Positions 23,234 to 36,240 are shown, counted from the stretch's first letter. The stretch: DNA of 64,000 nt from Chlorocebus sabaeus (GCF_047675955.1 NC_132926.1:12529326-12593325); one strand, 5' to 3'. The notes: a model not told the origin generated them from the sequence alone. Numbers and translations are program-made.

Positions 23234-23850
23234 CCTCTCTTACTTCTCAAATATCTTCTCCACATAGCAGCGAAAGCAATCATTGCAAAATTTGGATGGC
23301 AATAACGTTACACTCTGACTTAGCGTTCAGTGGCTTCCCGATATATTTAGGAAGTAAGACCAGGTCTGCTGCTGTGGTCCGAAGCCCTGCACATCCTGCC
23401 CTGCCTCTCCTGTACGCTCCCACCACAGGCCCTTCTGGTGTTTGTCCTCCAGTCTCAGCCAGCCTTCTTGGCTTTCTTGGACCCACCATGCCTTCAGTCC
23501 CTAAAGGCTCCCATTCCTCCTGCTTGCAATACTCTCCACTTACACCACCCTCCTTGCCCAGCCTGCAGCTCTGTTGGAGTTTCCCAGGTCATGCCTCCCA
23601 TGACTACCACCAACTCAGCCCAGACCATGCCAAATACCCTTCTTAGACATTTGCTGGCACAAGGAACCTTACCATCAAAGTCCTTAGCACAGTTGTCCTT
23701 GTACATCATATATCTGTGTCATTCTTTGATCAAGATATCTATCTAGACTGTAGTCTCCCTAAGGAAGGACTCTTGCTTGTTCTTGCTTGCCTTTGTATCT
23801 CCATCATGTACCATAATGGGGTTTAAATACTCGTTGCAGAAATAAATTAA
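23234..23850 (+). repeat. L2 LINE 3' region
   Basis: gcgttcagtggcttcccg, aagaccaggtctgctgc, gtctccctaaggaaggactc, ctcgttgcagaaataaatta follow the L2 3' order. The 320-codon frame 22684-23646, longest in the window, is made of this L2 plus the Alu. Confidence 0.7.
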
Positions 23851-25515
23851 TGAGTACACTGGATTCAGTGGGAATACACTAAAAATTAATCCCCAGTTTA
23901 TCCCTGGTCCTTCAGTCCTCATATTAGGATGGTACCATAGTGGGTACAGTCCCGAATGATATATGGTATAAATCTATACATATCTGCATTCAAGTTATTT
24001 CATAGTATACTCCCAAAATGATTGATGGATTATTTAATTCCTAGAATTAAATGACCTATTATTGTGGTTTTGGTTTATATATGTGTGCTTTTTTTTCTTT
24101 AGTTTTGTTCTCAGATCCAATAACCAGTCTTCCCCAAAGAGAAACTTAAGTCCCTGAGGAATAGAAACAGCAATTTTTCCACCTTCTCACCATCATGCCC
24201 TAGTCTCAGATCTTTACAGAAATTAGGATCTGCCACTGGTAATGTGCCCAAGGCTTCTAACTCTCTTGAGGTCTACATGGCATTCAGGACCCAGGAATAA
24301 AAAGACACTAATGTTTGTTCCCAGTACCCTTCCCCCTGCCAAGATCTTTGTCCTGAATATTGATGGTCCAGTTTAACATTGTTTCAGAATACATTGTCAT
24401 CATAATTAAATCCCAATGCATTCTGCACATTTTGCCTAGATACTGCCTTACCATATCAAAGAGTAAATGACTTTTGAAATTAAAGCAGATTGTTAACTAT
24501 TTTCCCTGTGATATTTCTAATAAAATGCCAGAATTTATTACATGTGACCTAGTCCATTCCAGAGAAAATGCAATTTAAAAGAGACAAGGTCTAACTAAAG
24601 GAACATTTTGGGCAAAGCATTTTGCCTTGGCTCAAAGCAGAACTGAAGTGAAAAGGCAGTAAAATCACACCAAAGGATGATTTGCTTGGAAGCAAATTAG
24701 AGTTTTATTATCATAAATGGCTTTCACAAATTCTTAGAATCCGTAAGTATACTATATTAGATTTTACTCAAATGAAACCTGTATGTTTGCTCCTGACAAA
24801 AACCTTTATTTCTTAAATCATAAGTTAAACATGGTGACCTCTACTCGGTGCTTCATCTTGGTTTCCCAGGTAGCAGACACGGTGCTATGATACCCTGGTT
24901 ATGCTGACAGAAAAGCCTTCTTGCTCATGAACCAAGGGCTGAGTCATGTTAATTGCTGAACTTGAGAGTGATTCACAGTTTTTCCACTGAGCACACTAAG
25001 CCCGATGAAATTCAATTCCACAAACAGAAATCACAGATGGGTGATGGAGGTGATGAGAAGTTACTTGCTGGTGTCATTGCCTTTGGTGTACTTTTTTGTT
25101 TTAAAATCAAAAACAATATACCTTCAGTAGTTGAGAGTCAGGGATCAAAGGGAACAAAATCAAAGCAACACAAAACATCAGCACTCATCAACTCAGGCTG
25201 CTGACCTGGAGTGGGTTTCAAGGATTGAAACTCTACCTCATCTCCACTAATATGCACCCTTGGCTCCAAAAATCTCAGATGAACCTCAGTCAGTAATCAC
25301 TTTTTTCAGTAAACAGTCATCAAGCCCCTTATCTCTGCCAGGCAAGGTGCTAAGGATACTGAGCGGAAAATGCAGTGCAGACACCAGCCTAGTACCAAAG
25401 AGCTCAAGGGCTGGTGGGCAGCTTCTGACAATAAGCAGGTGTCCTTTTCTGATTCACCCCACCTGGATGTCACATTGCCTCCTTTTGAACCCATCCAAAT
25501 GCTGTTCTTGTATTC
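23851..25515. other. DOCK2 intron, no gene or named repeat seen
   Basis: A/T-rich unique sequence with only sub-85-codon frames lacking splice context. Confidence 0.5.
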
Positions 25516-25892
25516 TGATATGGTTAGGCTTTGTGTCCCCACCCAAATGTCATCTTGAGTTGTAATTCCCCAGATTTTGACGGAGAGACCTGGTGAGAGG
25601 TATTTGGATCATGGGGCCAGTTTCCCCCAGGCTGTTCTCGTGATAGCGAGAGAGATCTCATGAGATCTGATGGTTTTATAAGAGGCTCTTCCTCCTTCGC
25701 TCCTCACTGCGCTCTCTCTCCGGCTGCCATGTGAAGAAGGTCCTCGCTTTTCCTTCGCCTTCTGCCATGATTGTAAGTTTCCTGAGGCCTCCCTCCAGTC
25801 ACATGGAACTGTGAGTAAATTAAACCTCTTTTCTTTATAAATTACCCAGTCTCGGGTATGTCTTTATAGCAGTGTGAAAACAGACCAATACG
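25516..25892 (+). mobile_element. MST-type MaLR solo LTR with 5-base target duplication
   Basis: tgatatggttaggctttgtg start, catgagatctgatggtttta, ctgccatgattgtaag, taaattacccagtctcgggt, and an end at accaatacg. It is flanked by TATTC at 25511-25515 and 25893-25897. Confidence 0.92.
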
Positions 25893-26489
25893 TATTCTCT
25901 TGTGGCTCTTTCTCATTATCTTCCCCTTTTCCCACTATATGTTAAACTCCCTGAGAGTAGGAGCAGCTTTCCTCATCTTGTAATGTCCAAATCCAGGAAG
26001 TGTTGTTTAGTTTAATTGAAAGACTTCATGATCGGGATCCCTTGTCTCTTCCACATAGACCCCTGCACTGTTCTTCAACATCTATGTTCTCTTACCATTT
26101 TCCACCCCCTCACAGCTGCCTGGGGCCTCTCTCTAAGACACACATCTAGCAATGTCATTCCCTGGTTTTTATATCTCTAGTTGCATCCCACTACCATTCT
26201 AGAGCATAAAAATTCCTTCCCCTACAAATAAGTCTCCTTATAATCTAACGCCAACCTAGTGCTTACAGCCTAACTTCCTACCGGTCTACTTCCCCCAACC
26301 CCATCTCCTTGCCACTTTCCAAAAAGTAAGAAGCTGCTACATATCAGTGACTTTGCAAATGCTGTTTTCCCTACAACGGACACCATTCCATTACCTGTCT
26401 ACCACAGGAAATAGTTTTAATTTAGAGGAAAGAAAAGGAGAGTAGCATTATTACCACTGATACTGATAATAAAAGCTTTAGTTTCTTGA

Positions 26490-26690
26490 ATTTACAATGA
26501 GCTATTACTAAACGCTTTGCCTGCATTATCTCATTTATTCTTCAAAAAACTTACCACAAGGTAGTTTATGATTACCCCCATTTTCCCGAAGAATAAATGG
26601 AGGCTTAGGGGGAGATAAGTAATCTGTCAGAGTACACAGGTAGGAGGTGGTGAAGGCTAGAGTTCTCTGAGGGTCTGCCAAGCTTGGGAG
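26490..26690 (-). repeat. MIR SINE
   Basis: attactaaacgctttgcctg, cattatctcatttattcttc, cccattttcccgaagaataa, gtcagagtacacaggtagg. Confidence 0.65.
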
Positions 26691-26734
26691 CCTGGGCTCT
26701 TAACTCCGATACCAGACAGCAAGTTGCAATTTAA

Positions 26735-27005
26735 ATGTCACCTCCTCTCTGTAACTTTTTCTGATCATCCACCATTGCTGCCATGGAATTAGTCACTCCA
26801 TCCTCCGAGTACCCAGAGCATGTTGTGCAGGCTGCCACTTTTCATGTTATATTGACATTTCTTTTGTCAATCTCTCATGCTCATCTCCACCAGAAAGAAA
26901 ATTCCTGGGGGGACACAATTGTCATTTCCATCTCTGGGTCTCTCCAAGGGCTTCTCGAATTGCCTGAGATGCTGTAAATGTTTTGTATATGTTTGTTGAA
27001 TGAAT
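26735..27005 (+). repeat. L2 LINE 3' end
   Basis: ttaaatgtcacctcctctct near the head (26731 on), tctctgggtctctcca, and gtatatgtttgttgaatgaa at the end. Confidence 0.75.
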
Positions 27006-27235
27006 TGGGAGAACATATGACAATGGAGACATTTCAAGGAAAAGCAGTCCAGGCGAAGAGAGACAGACCAGGACAGGCTGGGGGTCCTGACTTCTGCCCC
27101 TGACTTTCTGTATAATTTTGAACAATATCTTCACCTCCACACATCACCTCTATCTTTAAAATGAAACCCTGTGCCTCTCTGGCTTTACAGACTGTTCAGA
27201 AGAAAAGTGAAATTATATACATGAAAATGTTACAG

Positions 27236-27503
27236 GGCTGGGCGTGGTGAATCCCAGGAACTTGGGAGGCTGACGCAGGCAGATTACTTGAGGTCAGGAG
27301 TTCAAGACCAGCCTGGCCAACATGGTGAAACCCTGTCTCTACTAAAATACAAAAATTAGTAGGGTGTGGTGGTGGGCACCTGTAATCCCACTTACTAGGG
27401 AAGATGACCCTTGAACCTGGGAGGCGGAGGTTGCAGTGAACTGAGATCATGCCACTGCACTCCAGCCTGGGCAACACTGTCAGACTCTGTTTCAAAAAAA
27501 AAA
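27236..27503 (+). mobile_element. AluS with internal deletions
   Basis: ggctgggcgtggtgaatccc lacks the usual 'ctcatgcctgtaat' segment, and actagggaagatgaccc lacks part of the right monomer. The poly-A tail is intact. Confidence 0.88.
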
Positions 27504-28074
27504 TGTTTCAGTAAGTTTGACTGTCTCATTAATTCCTATTTTTAAAGAAATAGTGTTAAAGTTATTTTTCCTGATTATAAAAGGAAAGTGAAATGATTTT
27601 TTTTAAAGTAGAACTCCAGAAATGTGCAAGTCATGTGTCCTTTAAGCAGAAGATACTAACATAATGTGAGCCTCAGAACATGTTCTGAGCTCTGAGAGAT
27701 CAAGGCCCTCTGGTGAGGGGCCATATTTCTTTCCTCTCCTTGAACTTTAGTTTCCTTGATGACTTTATTGTTATTATTTTTGTTGTCATTGCTGCTACTT
27801 CATTCCTGCAACCCTCTCTCTACATAGAATTCATAGAATAGTCTTGTGTTGTTAAAAATCATCATAAATATAATTTAATGGCTACACAAATGTATCACTG
27901 AATGAATGTAGCATAAATCTAGAAAAATGGGTTTTGATTTTGAAGGATCATTTGACAGAATTGGTTCCTTTGAGTCACTTAAGGCCAGTGCCGTGGACGA
28001 TGGTGATGGGCCTGAGATTTGTGGGACAGCCTATTTCATCAGCAGTTGTTCCCACGGGATTTTCCCAGGGGCAG

Positions 28075-28413
28075 TGGATTAGTCCGTTTTCATGCTGCTG
28101 AGAAAGACATACCTGAGACTGGACAATTTACAAAAGAAAGAGGTTTATTGGACTTACAGTTCCACTTGGCTGGGAAGGCCTCACAATCATTGCAGAAGAT
28201 AAAAGGCACATCTCACATGGTGGCAGACAAGAGAAGAGCACTTGTGCAGGGAAACTCCCCTTTCTAAAGCCATCAGATCTCATGAGACTTACTCGCTATC
28301 ATGAAAACAGCACGGGAAAGACCTGCCTGCCTGATTCAATTACCTCCTACCAGGTCCCTCCCACAACACGTGGGAATTCAAGATGAGATTTGGGTGGGGA
28401 CAATTCCATATCA
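28075..28413 (-). mobile_element. THE1/MST-type MaLR solo LTR
   Basis: attagtccgttttcatgctg, gaggtttattggacttacag, catcagatctcatgagactt, cacaacacgtgggaattcaa and an end at attccatatca: the LTR reads on the - strand. Confidence 0.92.
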
Positions 28414-28675
28414 GGAATTATCAGACCCTCAATGCCCAGGGAAGGACATTCATGATAGGATTTCTCCTTCCAATGTGGGTTCCAGGCCTTCACAGCAGAC
28501 ACAGTGTGCCTCATTGTATTTCACAGAGGCTTTCTTCACAGCCCAGCCATAGCAACAGCTGAACATTACTTCACAAATCCAGGAAAGACTGAAAGGAAGG
28601 GCTGTAAAATAATTTGTAATCTTATTCCTGACACCTGTGTCAAAGCAGGGAGAAGACAGCCCACAAGGGGAATAA

Positions 28676-28860
28676 TAATGGCTATTATTTACCAAGGGCC
28701 TACTATGTGTTAAGCCCTGTGCAGTGAGCTTCACGCATGTTTTTATTCAGTCTTCACCACAAGCTTGGCAGGTAATGACCATTACTAGCCCCATTTTACA
28801 AAGAAGCAAAATGGGGATCTGCACTGTGAAGAGACTTTCTAGCTGTAGAATAAGGAGACC
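28676..28860 (-). repeat. MIR SINE
   Basis: gcctactatgtgttaagccc, accattactagccccatttt, acaaagaagcaaaatgg. Confidence 0.75.
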
Positions 28861-29260
28861 TCCTCTCTTCTTGAGGAAAGAAGGACAATGGCTCCCAGCT
28901 TGTCAACTCCTTTCAAACCACATAGATTGTCCCCAGTTCCACAGCACTTAGAAAGCAATGTCAGGGATGGAGGTGCTCAGCCAATGCCCAAATGGCAGAT
29001 ATGCTGTTTCTTAAGTTCTCCAAGGACCAGAAAAAGCTGGCCTCTCTTCCAGTGCCAGGAAATAGGACAAAAGATACAGTGGAGTCTTACCTTTAAGAAC
29101 ACCCTTAAAATTATTTGTCTCTAATCAGATTTGTCCAGCTCCAGTAACAAAAGCTGAAAGGGACTGAGATATTTGGAGGTAATTTCATTAGGATTTGATG
29201 ATGAACCAGTCATTCTGTGTGACTGCATTTACCAGCACTTGCTGAATAATTTCCAAACTC

Positions 29261-29341
29261 TGTTTCTCTCTCTCTTTCTTCCTTTCTTTCTTTCTCTTTC
29301 TTCCTTCCTTCCTTCCTTCCTTCCTTCCTTCCTTCCTTTCT

Positions 29342-29401
<60 letters not shown>

Positions 29402-29453
29402 TTCTATTTCTTTCTTTCTTTTTCTGTCTCTTTCTCCCTCCCTCCCTCCCTCC

Positions 29454-29492
<39 letters not shown>

Positions 29493-29493
29493 C
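29261..29493. repeat. Polypyrimidine tract, (CTTT)n/(CCTT)n/(CT)n
   Basis: About 230 bases of C and T with only two or three purine breaks. On the DOCK2 sense strand it is (GAAA)n/(GGAA)n. The frames it opens are artefacts. Confidence 0.95.
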
Positions 29494-29585
29494 TGACAGC
29501 TGTAGTCCCTGTGTGACCAGTGAAGGGCCCTGCTTGAGCACCAGTTTCCCCAGGGCCTGAACTTACCTATTCTGCAGAAACATGT

Positions 29586-29938
29586 TGATATGGTTTTGCT
29601 GTGTCCCCACACAAATCTCATCTCGAATTGTAATCCCCATAATCCCCATGTGTTGAGGGAGGGACCTGGTGGGAGGTGATTGGATCATGGGGGTAGTTTT
29701 CCCCAGGCTGTTCTCATGCTAGTGAGTGACTTCTCATGAGATCTGATGGTTTTATAAAGGGGCTCTCCCCCCCCACCCCGTTACCATGTAAAACATCCCT
29801 GCTTCCCCTTCCATCATGATTGTAAGTTTACTGAGGCCTCCCCAGACATGAGAAACTGTGAGTCAATTAAACCTCTTTCCTTTATAAATTACTCAATCTT
29901 GGACAGTTCTTTATAGAGTGTGAAAATGGGCTAATACA
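29586..29938 (+). mobile_element. THE1/MST-type MaLR solo LTR
   Basis: tgatatggttttgctgtgtc start, acctggtgggaggtgattgg, catgagatctgatggtttta, taaattactcaatcttgg, and ggctaatacata end. Confidence 0.92.
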
Positions 29939-30399
29939 TATATGTAATGAGTCAAGTGAAACTTTCAAGGCTACAGCAGCAGCAGCAACAGCAATGCAGC
30001 AGTGACATCATCATCATTATCTAGGAGCACTCCCTATCCATAGCAAAGGTCTGCTCCATTGGACACAGCAGGGAGAATGCAGTAGCTATCCAAACAAATC
30101 GAGGAATCTCATATTTCCTCTCAATTCTCATTTCTGCAGCAGCTAATCATGGGATGGAAAAAAGATTTGGAGAATGAAGCATGCTCTTTTATGCCCCAGC
30201 TCTCATATTTTAGTTTGCCTGAAAGAATTCTGTCACCCAGAGCTAGTAAAGTATTTGGGAATTTTATATTTTAAAAAATCTTTACAGGAAAGACTGGCAT
30301 GAAACAAAACTTTATTCACATTATTTTTAAACTTGAACTTTGTAAAGCTTGTCATTAATTTGTTCCTTCAGTTCATTTGTTCTTTAAATTAATTTACTG

Positions 30400-30620
30400 C
30401 CATAGCTTGAATTGAGTGCCTGCTACACACCATGCCCTGGATGGAAGGATGAATGGAAAGATAAAAGGATGTGGTTGCTTCCTGCATGGGTCTTACTTTC
30501 CTGTGGAGCATAGGTAGGTAAAGAGAAAATTCCAGTACACGTGGTAATGCTGTAACTGAAACAAGGACAAAGAACAACTGGAAAGATGGCCTAGCAGAAT
30601 GATGAGAGTTTTGCAGACTG
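30400..30620 (-). repeat. L2 fragment
   Basis: ttgagtgcctgctacacacc, atgccctggatggaagg, cttactttcctgtggagcat: reverse L2 3' end. Confidence 0.6.
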
Positions 30621-30639
30621 CAGGAAGGGATAGGGCAAG

Positions 30640-31185
30640 AAATACTCCCCCCACTTAAAATGCACCAAGCCTTCCTCTCCACCCATTAATGTTTTTCATG
30701 GCATTCAAGACCCAGTTCTAGTTCCGTGAAGTCTACCTTGATAAATGACTTCTGTGCAGACATGTTACAAGTCCTTTGAAAGTTGAGATATGAATCCATG
30801 TTTTGCATATATATTTTAGGCCTAGTATGCTCTGATATGTGTTCACCAAAGTCCTTATTAAGGCAATGCTTCCCCCTCCAAAAAACTTGCACACCATCCA
30901 TATTATCATATTAAGCTGCAACCAAGCTACCCCAAGCTCATGATGCCACCTTTTGGCTACAAACTGTCATTTCAAGTCTTTTGTCTAATTTTTTTTTACT
31001 ATTTTCTTTCTTAACTTGATTCTCTCCCTGATCTCACCTTAACACACATATGCATACATACAAACAGGTATACACATATATGACACATACAAACACACGC
31101 ATGCACATACAGTTTCAGGAATTTTCTCAATTAAATTAATTTTACCTCAGGAAAACAAGTTCCTAGACAAGTACAGTGAGCTGCT
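30640..31185. other. DOCK2 intron with a short (CA/TA)n stretch
   Basis: 31041-31108 is a degenerate ACAC/ATAC run. The rest is A/T-rich and not identified. Confidence 0.5.
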
Positions 31186-31400
31186 TAAGAAGATGGGCTT
31201 TAAGCCCTGGCAGACTCGGATGGAATACAAATCCTAGCTTCCTCCTTCCCAGGCTTGCAATGCTGGGAAGGCGTTCAAGCCCTCTAATGACCATTTCCAC
31301 TTTGAGATGAGATAGTAATTATTGCCAATCTCACGGACTAAATTAGATAATGCCCTTAAAGTGCTTGGTACCATCTTGGTCACACAAATTCTCCATAAAT
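31185..31400 (+). repeat. MIR SINE
   Basis: gatgggctttaagccctggc, ccactttgagatgagatag, ctaaattagataatgccctt. Confidence 0.6.
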
Positions 31401-32124
31401 GTGAACTGTTAATACTGACAGTACATTCTGTGGAGGTGATGCTTCCTCTCCCCACCCCTAGCCTTGTCTTTTTCCACTCGATCCAATTATTCAGCAGCAA
31501 CTCTTTCTCCTCCCTTACTCTCCACATCTAATCATGACATAAAGCTAACAATAATAACACTTGCATATTGAGAAAAAGAATGATGGTTTGTGTGGAAATA
31601 AAAGTAGACAGTAAAAATCTTTCATTCATTTAGCAGGTGTTCGTTGACATTGTCCTGCAGACCAGGGACAACCATATGAGTTGGTTGTGGCTAGACTCAT
31701 GCTAGCGGTCTCAATGGGAAGGAAGCATGTAGAGTCCAAAGGTCTTTAGGGACCAGTATGAACAGTGCTTGGAGATGAGCTAAAGGTAGAAGGAGAACCC
31801 TTTGGAAACTCCATGCCACCCTCATCCTCTTATGTTAAGCCTGCTATTTCATAAGCACCAACACTCACATAAACAAAGCGTTTTTGTGGTTTAATTACCA
31901 GAATTTAGGAGATCAATCCTAAACATATCATTGTCATCATGAAACCACCAGAAATTCTGTGCCATTTTATATGTTTCTGCAAGTTGCCACATAGATGATC
32001 TCATTAGATTCCATGATCCAGGCAAGGTGGCAACTGAGTTTAAGGTGCTCATTATCATCCTTAAAATATTTGATTCGTAAAGAATAAGCTTAGTTATTCA
32101 TAGTGTAGGAGCGTATGATACACT

Positions 32125-32345
32125 ATTTAAGGGCAGGGACTCCAAAACAGTACTCCCTGGGTTCAGATCCTGGTTCTTCCACTAACAAGCTGTGTGGTTA
32201 TAGGCAAGTTGCATGACCTCTCTGCATCTCAGTTATTTCAGATGTAAAATATGAGCATCTGATGCAGGTGAAGTAAGGTAAAACACATCAGGTGCTTAGC
32301 TATTTGCCTAGCATACAGGATATGTGTGCCATTAAATGATAGCTT
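32125..32345 (+). repeat. MIR SINE
   Basis: ctgggttcagatcctggttc, aagctgtgtggttataggca, ctctctgcatctcagttatt. Confidence 0.8.
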
Positions 32346-33149
32346 TACTATAAATACTATTTTTCAACAAAGTATAGGGGTGCTGAGTGAAGGCCAAGAG
32401 CCAATTAACCACTCCTGGCTGGGAACCACACCTCCTCATGTCCTAGACTGTCCTCCCTCCTGCTTGTCACAGACCGGGGTTGGGAGGAGTTGGTACTGTC
32501 CTGCTGCAGTCCCTGACTCAGTCTCTATGCTCATGGTCTGGCTCAGAGTAGTTGCTTAGTTGGGTCATTTCCAATTTGGTATCCCAGGAGTGAAAAGTGA
32601 AGTCAGAGCTTTTAAGCCAAGTCTCTGATGACACAGATGCCTTCTGGAGTCTCCAGTACTACTATGAGGTGAAGCAGCAGAGGACAGGGTGACTTCCAAT
32701 TTCCTTCTTTTTTTTCTTTTTGAACAAACTGCTCTGAATGTCTGGAGCTGGTGTGATGCCAAGCATTTACCTTTATTTAAACACTCAATAGCCTCCTCTG
32801 TGAAAACCGGGGTAATTAGGCCCCAAATATATCATCCAGAGGCTTATTTTAACTACCCAAAATAAAGGCTAGATCCCAATTTCAACAAAATCACCAGATT
32901 GTTTTTCTTCCAAGAACTTCTGGCAGTGTTCAAGTTCCCTGCTTGATTCTCCCTATGGGATTGTTCGTCCCCATCACTGGGGTGACGGGAGACAGGGGAC
33001 AACCCTCTCTAGAGCAGTCAGTAACAGGATGCATCAGCCAGGAAGCGTTCTTGAGGCACGCCCTCACCACACATAAACAAGCCTGGACATTTTTCCTCAA
33101 GCTGCTGTAAGACCTGTGAGACAGGACAATATCTTCCTAGAAGGGAGCG

Positions 33150-33340
33150 CAGATGACTAGAGACATACACACTCTGGTGTCCCTGGTTCACATCCTGCTT
33201 ACTCCTACCAGCAGCGTAACTGTAGACATGATGCTTTCATCCTCTGCTACTTAATGTGCTCCCCTAAACAACAGGAGATAGCAATAATTGCCTACCTGTG
33301 TGTGAGGGCTCAAGATGCAACCCATTACACAGTAGGCATT
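33150..33340 (+). repeat. MIR SINE fragment
   Basis: ctctggtgtccctggttcac, cagcagcgtaactgtagac, gagatagcaataattgccta. Confidence 0.55.
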
Positions 33341-34084
33341 TTGAGTCAAACTTTTCAAAAAACATATTTTAACATCTCTGAAGATTACAATCTGTGTCAT
33401 GTTATACTTGGTAGCAAATTTTCTTTCTTACGGGCACATAAAATCATGGTATATCTTACATTTGATAAAATATGGCATGTAGCCTGCGGAAATCATTCCC
33501 CAGGAAAGGCAGGCTCTCCAAGACTGTTTTTTCCATTACTCTTCTGCTTTTATACCACAGCTTATTTCAAGGAAACAAGAATATGTACAAGAGAATCTTG
33601 TTTATACAAGAGTTTTTGGACTGAGCCAGGAAAACACCAATGGTTGCAGTAAATACACAATATTTGTAAGTATCTTGCATACATCTCTGTTCTCCAATTG
33701 CATGCCATGACAGACAGCACTAATCAATTCCCCAGTTGTTCCCACTGAGCCAACATGTAGCCTCTGCATCCTCCTCAACACAGTTCTACAGGCAGCCATC
33801 ACCAATCAGCCAGGGCTGGCACTTGAGCAAAATCTATTTTAGGTCTCCGATTCAGGAGCTTGGGAGATAGAAAAAGAGAAGAGGAATTGTCAGCCAAGTC
33901 AGGAAACTCAGATATAAGAAGAAGATTTCAAATATGGTACAGTTTATTGCACCAAAAAAAAAAAAAAAAAAAAAAAGGTCTAGAGAGATTACATTGGCAT
34001 AAAGTCACTAGCCAATTATCTGCAGAAAGAATATAGAATTTTTTTTACCTGTACTCCCTGATAAGGCAGAATATTCTATCTAAA

Positions 34085-35183
34085 TTCTCAATATCACTAA
34101 TCATCAGGGAGATGCAAATCAAAACAATAAGATACCGCCTTACTCCTGCAAGAATGGCCATTATTCAAAAGTAAAAAAAAGGCCGGGCGCGGTGGCTCAA
34201 GCCTGTAATCCCAGCACTTTGGGAGGCCGAGACGGGCGGATCACGAGGTCAGCAGATGAGACCATCCTGGCTAACACGGTGAAACCCCATCTCTACTAAA
34301 AAAATACAAAAAACTAGCCAGGCGAGGTGGCGGGCGCCTGTAGTCCCAGCTACTCGGGAGGCTGAGGCAGGAGAATGGCGTGAACCCGGGAGGCGGAGCT
34401 TGCAGTGAGCTGAGATCCGGCCACTGCACTCCAGCCTGGGCGAAAGAGCGAGACTCCGTCTCCAAAAAAAAAAAAAAAAAAAAAAAAGTAAAAAAAAAAA
34501 AAAAAATCGATGTTGGTGTGAATGTTGGGAAAAGGGAACATTTATACACTGCTGGTGGGAATGCAAATTAATACAATCTCTATGGAAAACAGTATGGGAT
34601 TCCTTACAGAGCTAAAAGTAGATCTACTGTTCAATCTAGCAATCTCACCACTGGGTATCTAGCCAAAGGGAAAGAAGTCATTATGCGAAAAAGACACTTG
34701 CACATGTATGTTCACAGCAGCACAAATCTCAACTGCCAACATGTGGAACCAACCTAACTGCCCATCAGATAATGAGTAGATAATGTGGGATATATGCACC
34801 ATGGAATACTACTCAGCCATTAAAAGGAATGAGATAATGTCTTTTACCACAACTTGGATGGAGTTGGAGGCCATTATTCTAAGTGAAGTAACACAGGACT
34901 GGAAAACCAAAAACTGAATGTTCTCACTTTAAAGTGGGAGCTAAGCCATGAATAGGCAAAGGCATACAGAGTAACGTAACAGACCTTGGAGACTCAGAAG
35001 GGGGAGGGTGGAAGAAAGGCCAGGAATGAAAAACTACATGTTAGGTACAATGCACACTACTTAGGTGATGGGTGCACCAAAATCTCAGAATTCACCACTA
35101 TATAATTCATCCATGTAACAAAAAACCACTTGTACTCTAAATGTATTGAAATAAAAGCATATATAGATAGATAGATAGATATA
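34085..35183 (+). mobile_element. L1 3' end (primate-age), split by a young Alu
   Basis: caatatcactaatcatcagg (ORF2 3' part) through accatggaatactactcagc and aaaactgaatgttctcactt to a 3' UTR end atgtattgaaataaaagca plus a (GATA)n tail. The left piece is 34085-34180, the right piece from about 34500. No intact ORF2 remains. Confidence 0.92.
34181..34487 (+). mobile_element. Young AluY of Old World monkey type, full length
   Basis: ggccgggcgcggtggctcaa start; diagnostic gaggccgagacgggcggatc, aactagccaggcgaggtggc and gagatccggccactgcactc. Flanked by AAAAGTAAAAAAA-type target duplications. Nested in the L1. Confidence 0.92.
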
Positions 35184-35189
35184 GATATC

Positions 35190-36240
35190 CTTTCTATCAA
35201 ACCATGCTCCCTTTCTCAGCACCAAAGTCAAATTCCTTAGGACTTAAGTAAACAAGAAGTTACCTGACAAATTAGACCATGGCAAAGAGAGGATGAAAGG
35301 GTACTAGTCATGTAAAAGTCATCTGTTTTTTGTTTTTGCAAAATTCCGTTTTGCTCATTTGTCACCAACAATTCATTGCTCAGGGAAGTGATCTATAGAA
35401 AAATCAGGAATCATCATTGCAAAGCACTGAGCCCAACAAGCAATCCATCCTAGCCCTATGGTTCCTGTGATTTTAATGGCTAAACCCTTTTATTGCAAGT
35501 TCCTATCCATGAAAATAAGAAAAAAAAAGTGTCACGAATCCTGTATAAGAATGAGAGTTGCAACCAGTCATCCTATACCCATTTGGGGTCCTCTTGGGAT
35601 TTTGAAAGTACTTGACATGTATGGTATTTACCACCAATATTGATTAATATTCCCAAGCAATGGAAACTAACCAATAAAAATCACATCTGGAAAATTAAAA
35701 GTGACAGGTGGAATGGGGATCTCTCCTCCTTGTCAAATTTTAATTCAAAATTAGATTGGGGCCTTCAGTGCTAAGACAGGGACCCTTGACCCCTGAGTAA
35801 TTACTTTCCAACATCATTTTCTTTAATTTGGAGGAGATATTTCTATTCTAGGAATTGCTGGAAAGGCTCATTTTATGAAAATGAAGCTATATCTTAAGAA
35901 AACCTTGTTTGTTGCTTCCTTCTGTTTCAGGTACATTTCTGCTCCTAGTGAGGTATGCTTGCCACAGGCCTCTGGCTCTCCAGCACTCTCAGCACTCTTA
36001 GCATTGTAATTACACTAGCAAACTCCAAAGTCATTGATACTATGACACAGCTTGCAACTTACAACCTCTGCAAGGCTTCAGGGATGAGCCAGAAAGTCTC
36101 AACAGGCAATTCTTTACTCCCTGAAATGTGGCTTCCCATATTTAGAAAACACATTTGTTGAATAAGGGAAAGCAATCTGAGGGGAAAGCGCATTCAAGAA
36201 TATGAAGGTAGGAAATGATAGCATTTTCGGTGATTATTTC
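35190..36240. other. DOCK2 intron, no gene seen
   Basis: A pseudo-exon-like 22-base stretch (tttcag|gtacatttc...gag|gtatgc near 35930-35955) is too short to support. No repeat named. Confidence 0.5.

Noticed and set aside
22684..23646. 320-codon + frame, the longest in the window
   Set aside because: It is built from a reverse AluJ and L2 text. There is no splice context and no protein family.
29173..29621. 107-codon and 130-codon frames with Phe/Leu/Ser or Arg/Lys/Glu runs
   Set aside because: They translate the polypyrimidine tract on both strands.
34249..34566. Frames of 92-105 codons with a Phe run
   Set aside because: Alu and poly-A translation.
35931..35955. Possible 22-base micro-exon between tttcag and gtatgc
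   Set aside because: It lies downstream of the INSYN2B poly-A site, with no reading-frame or family evidence.
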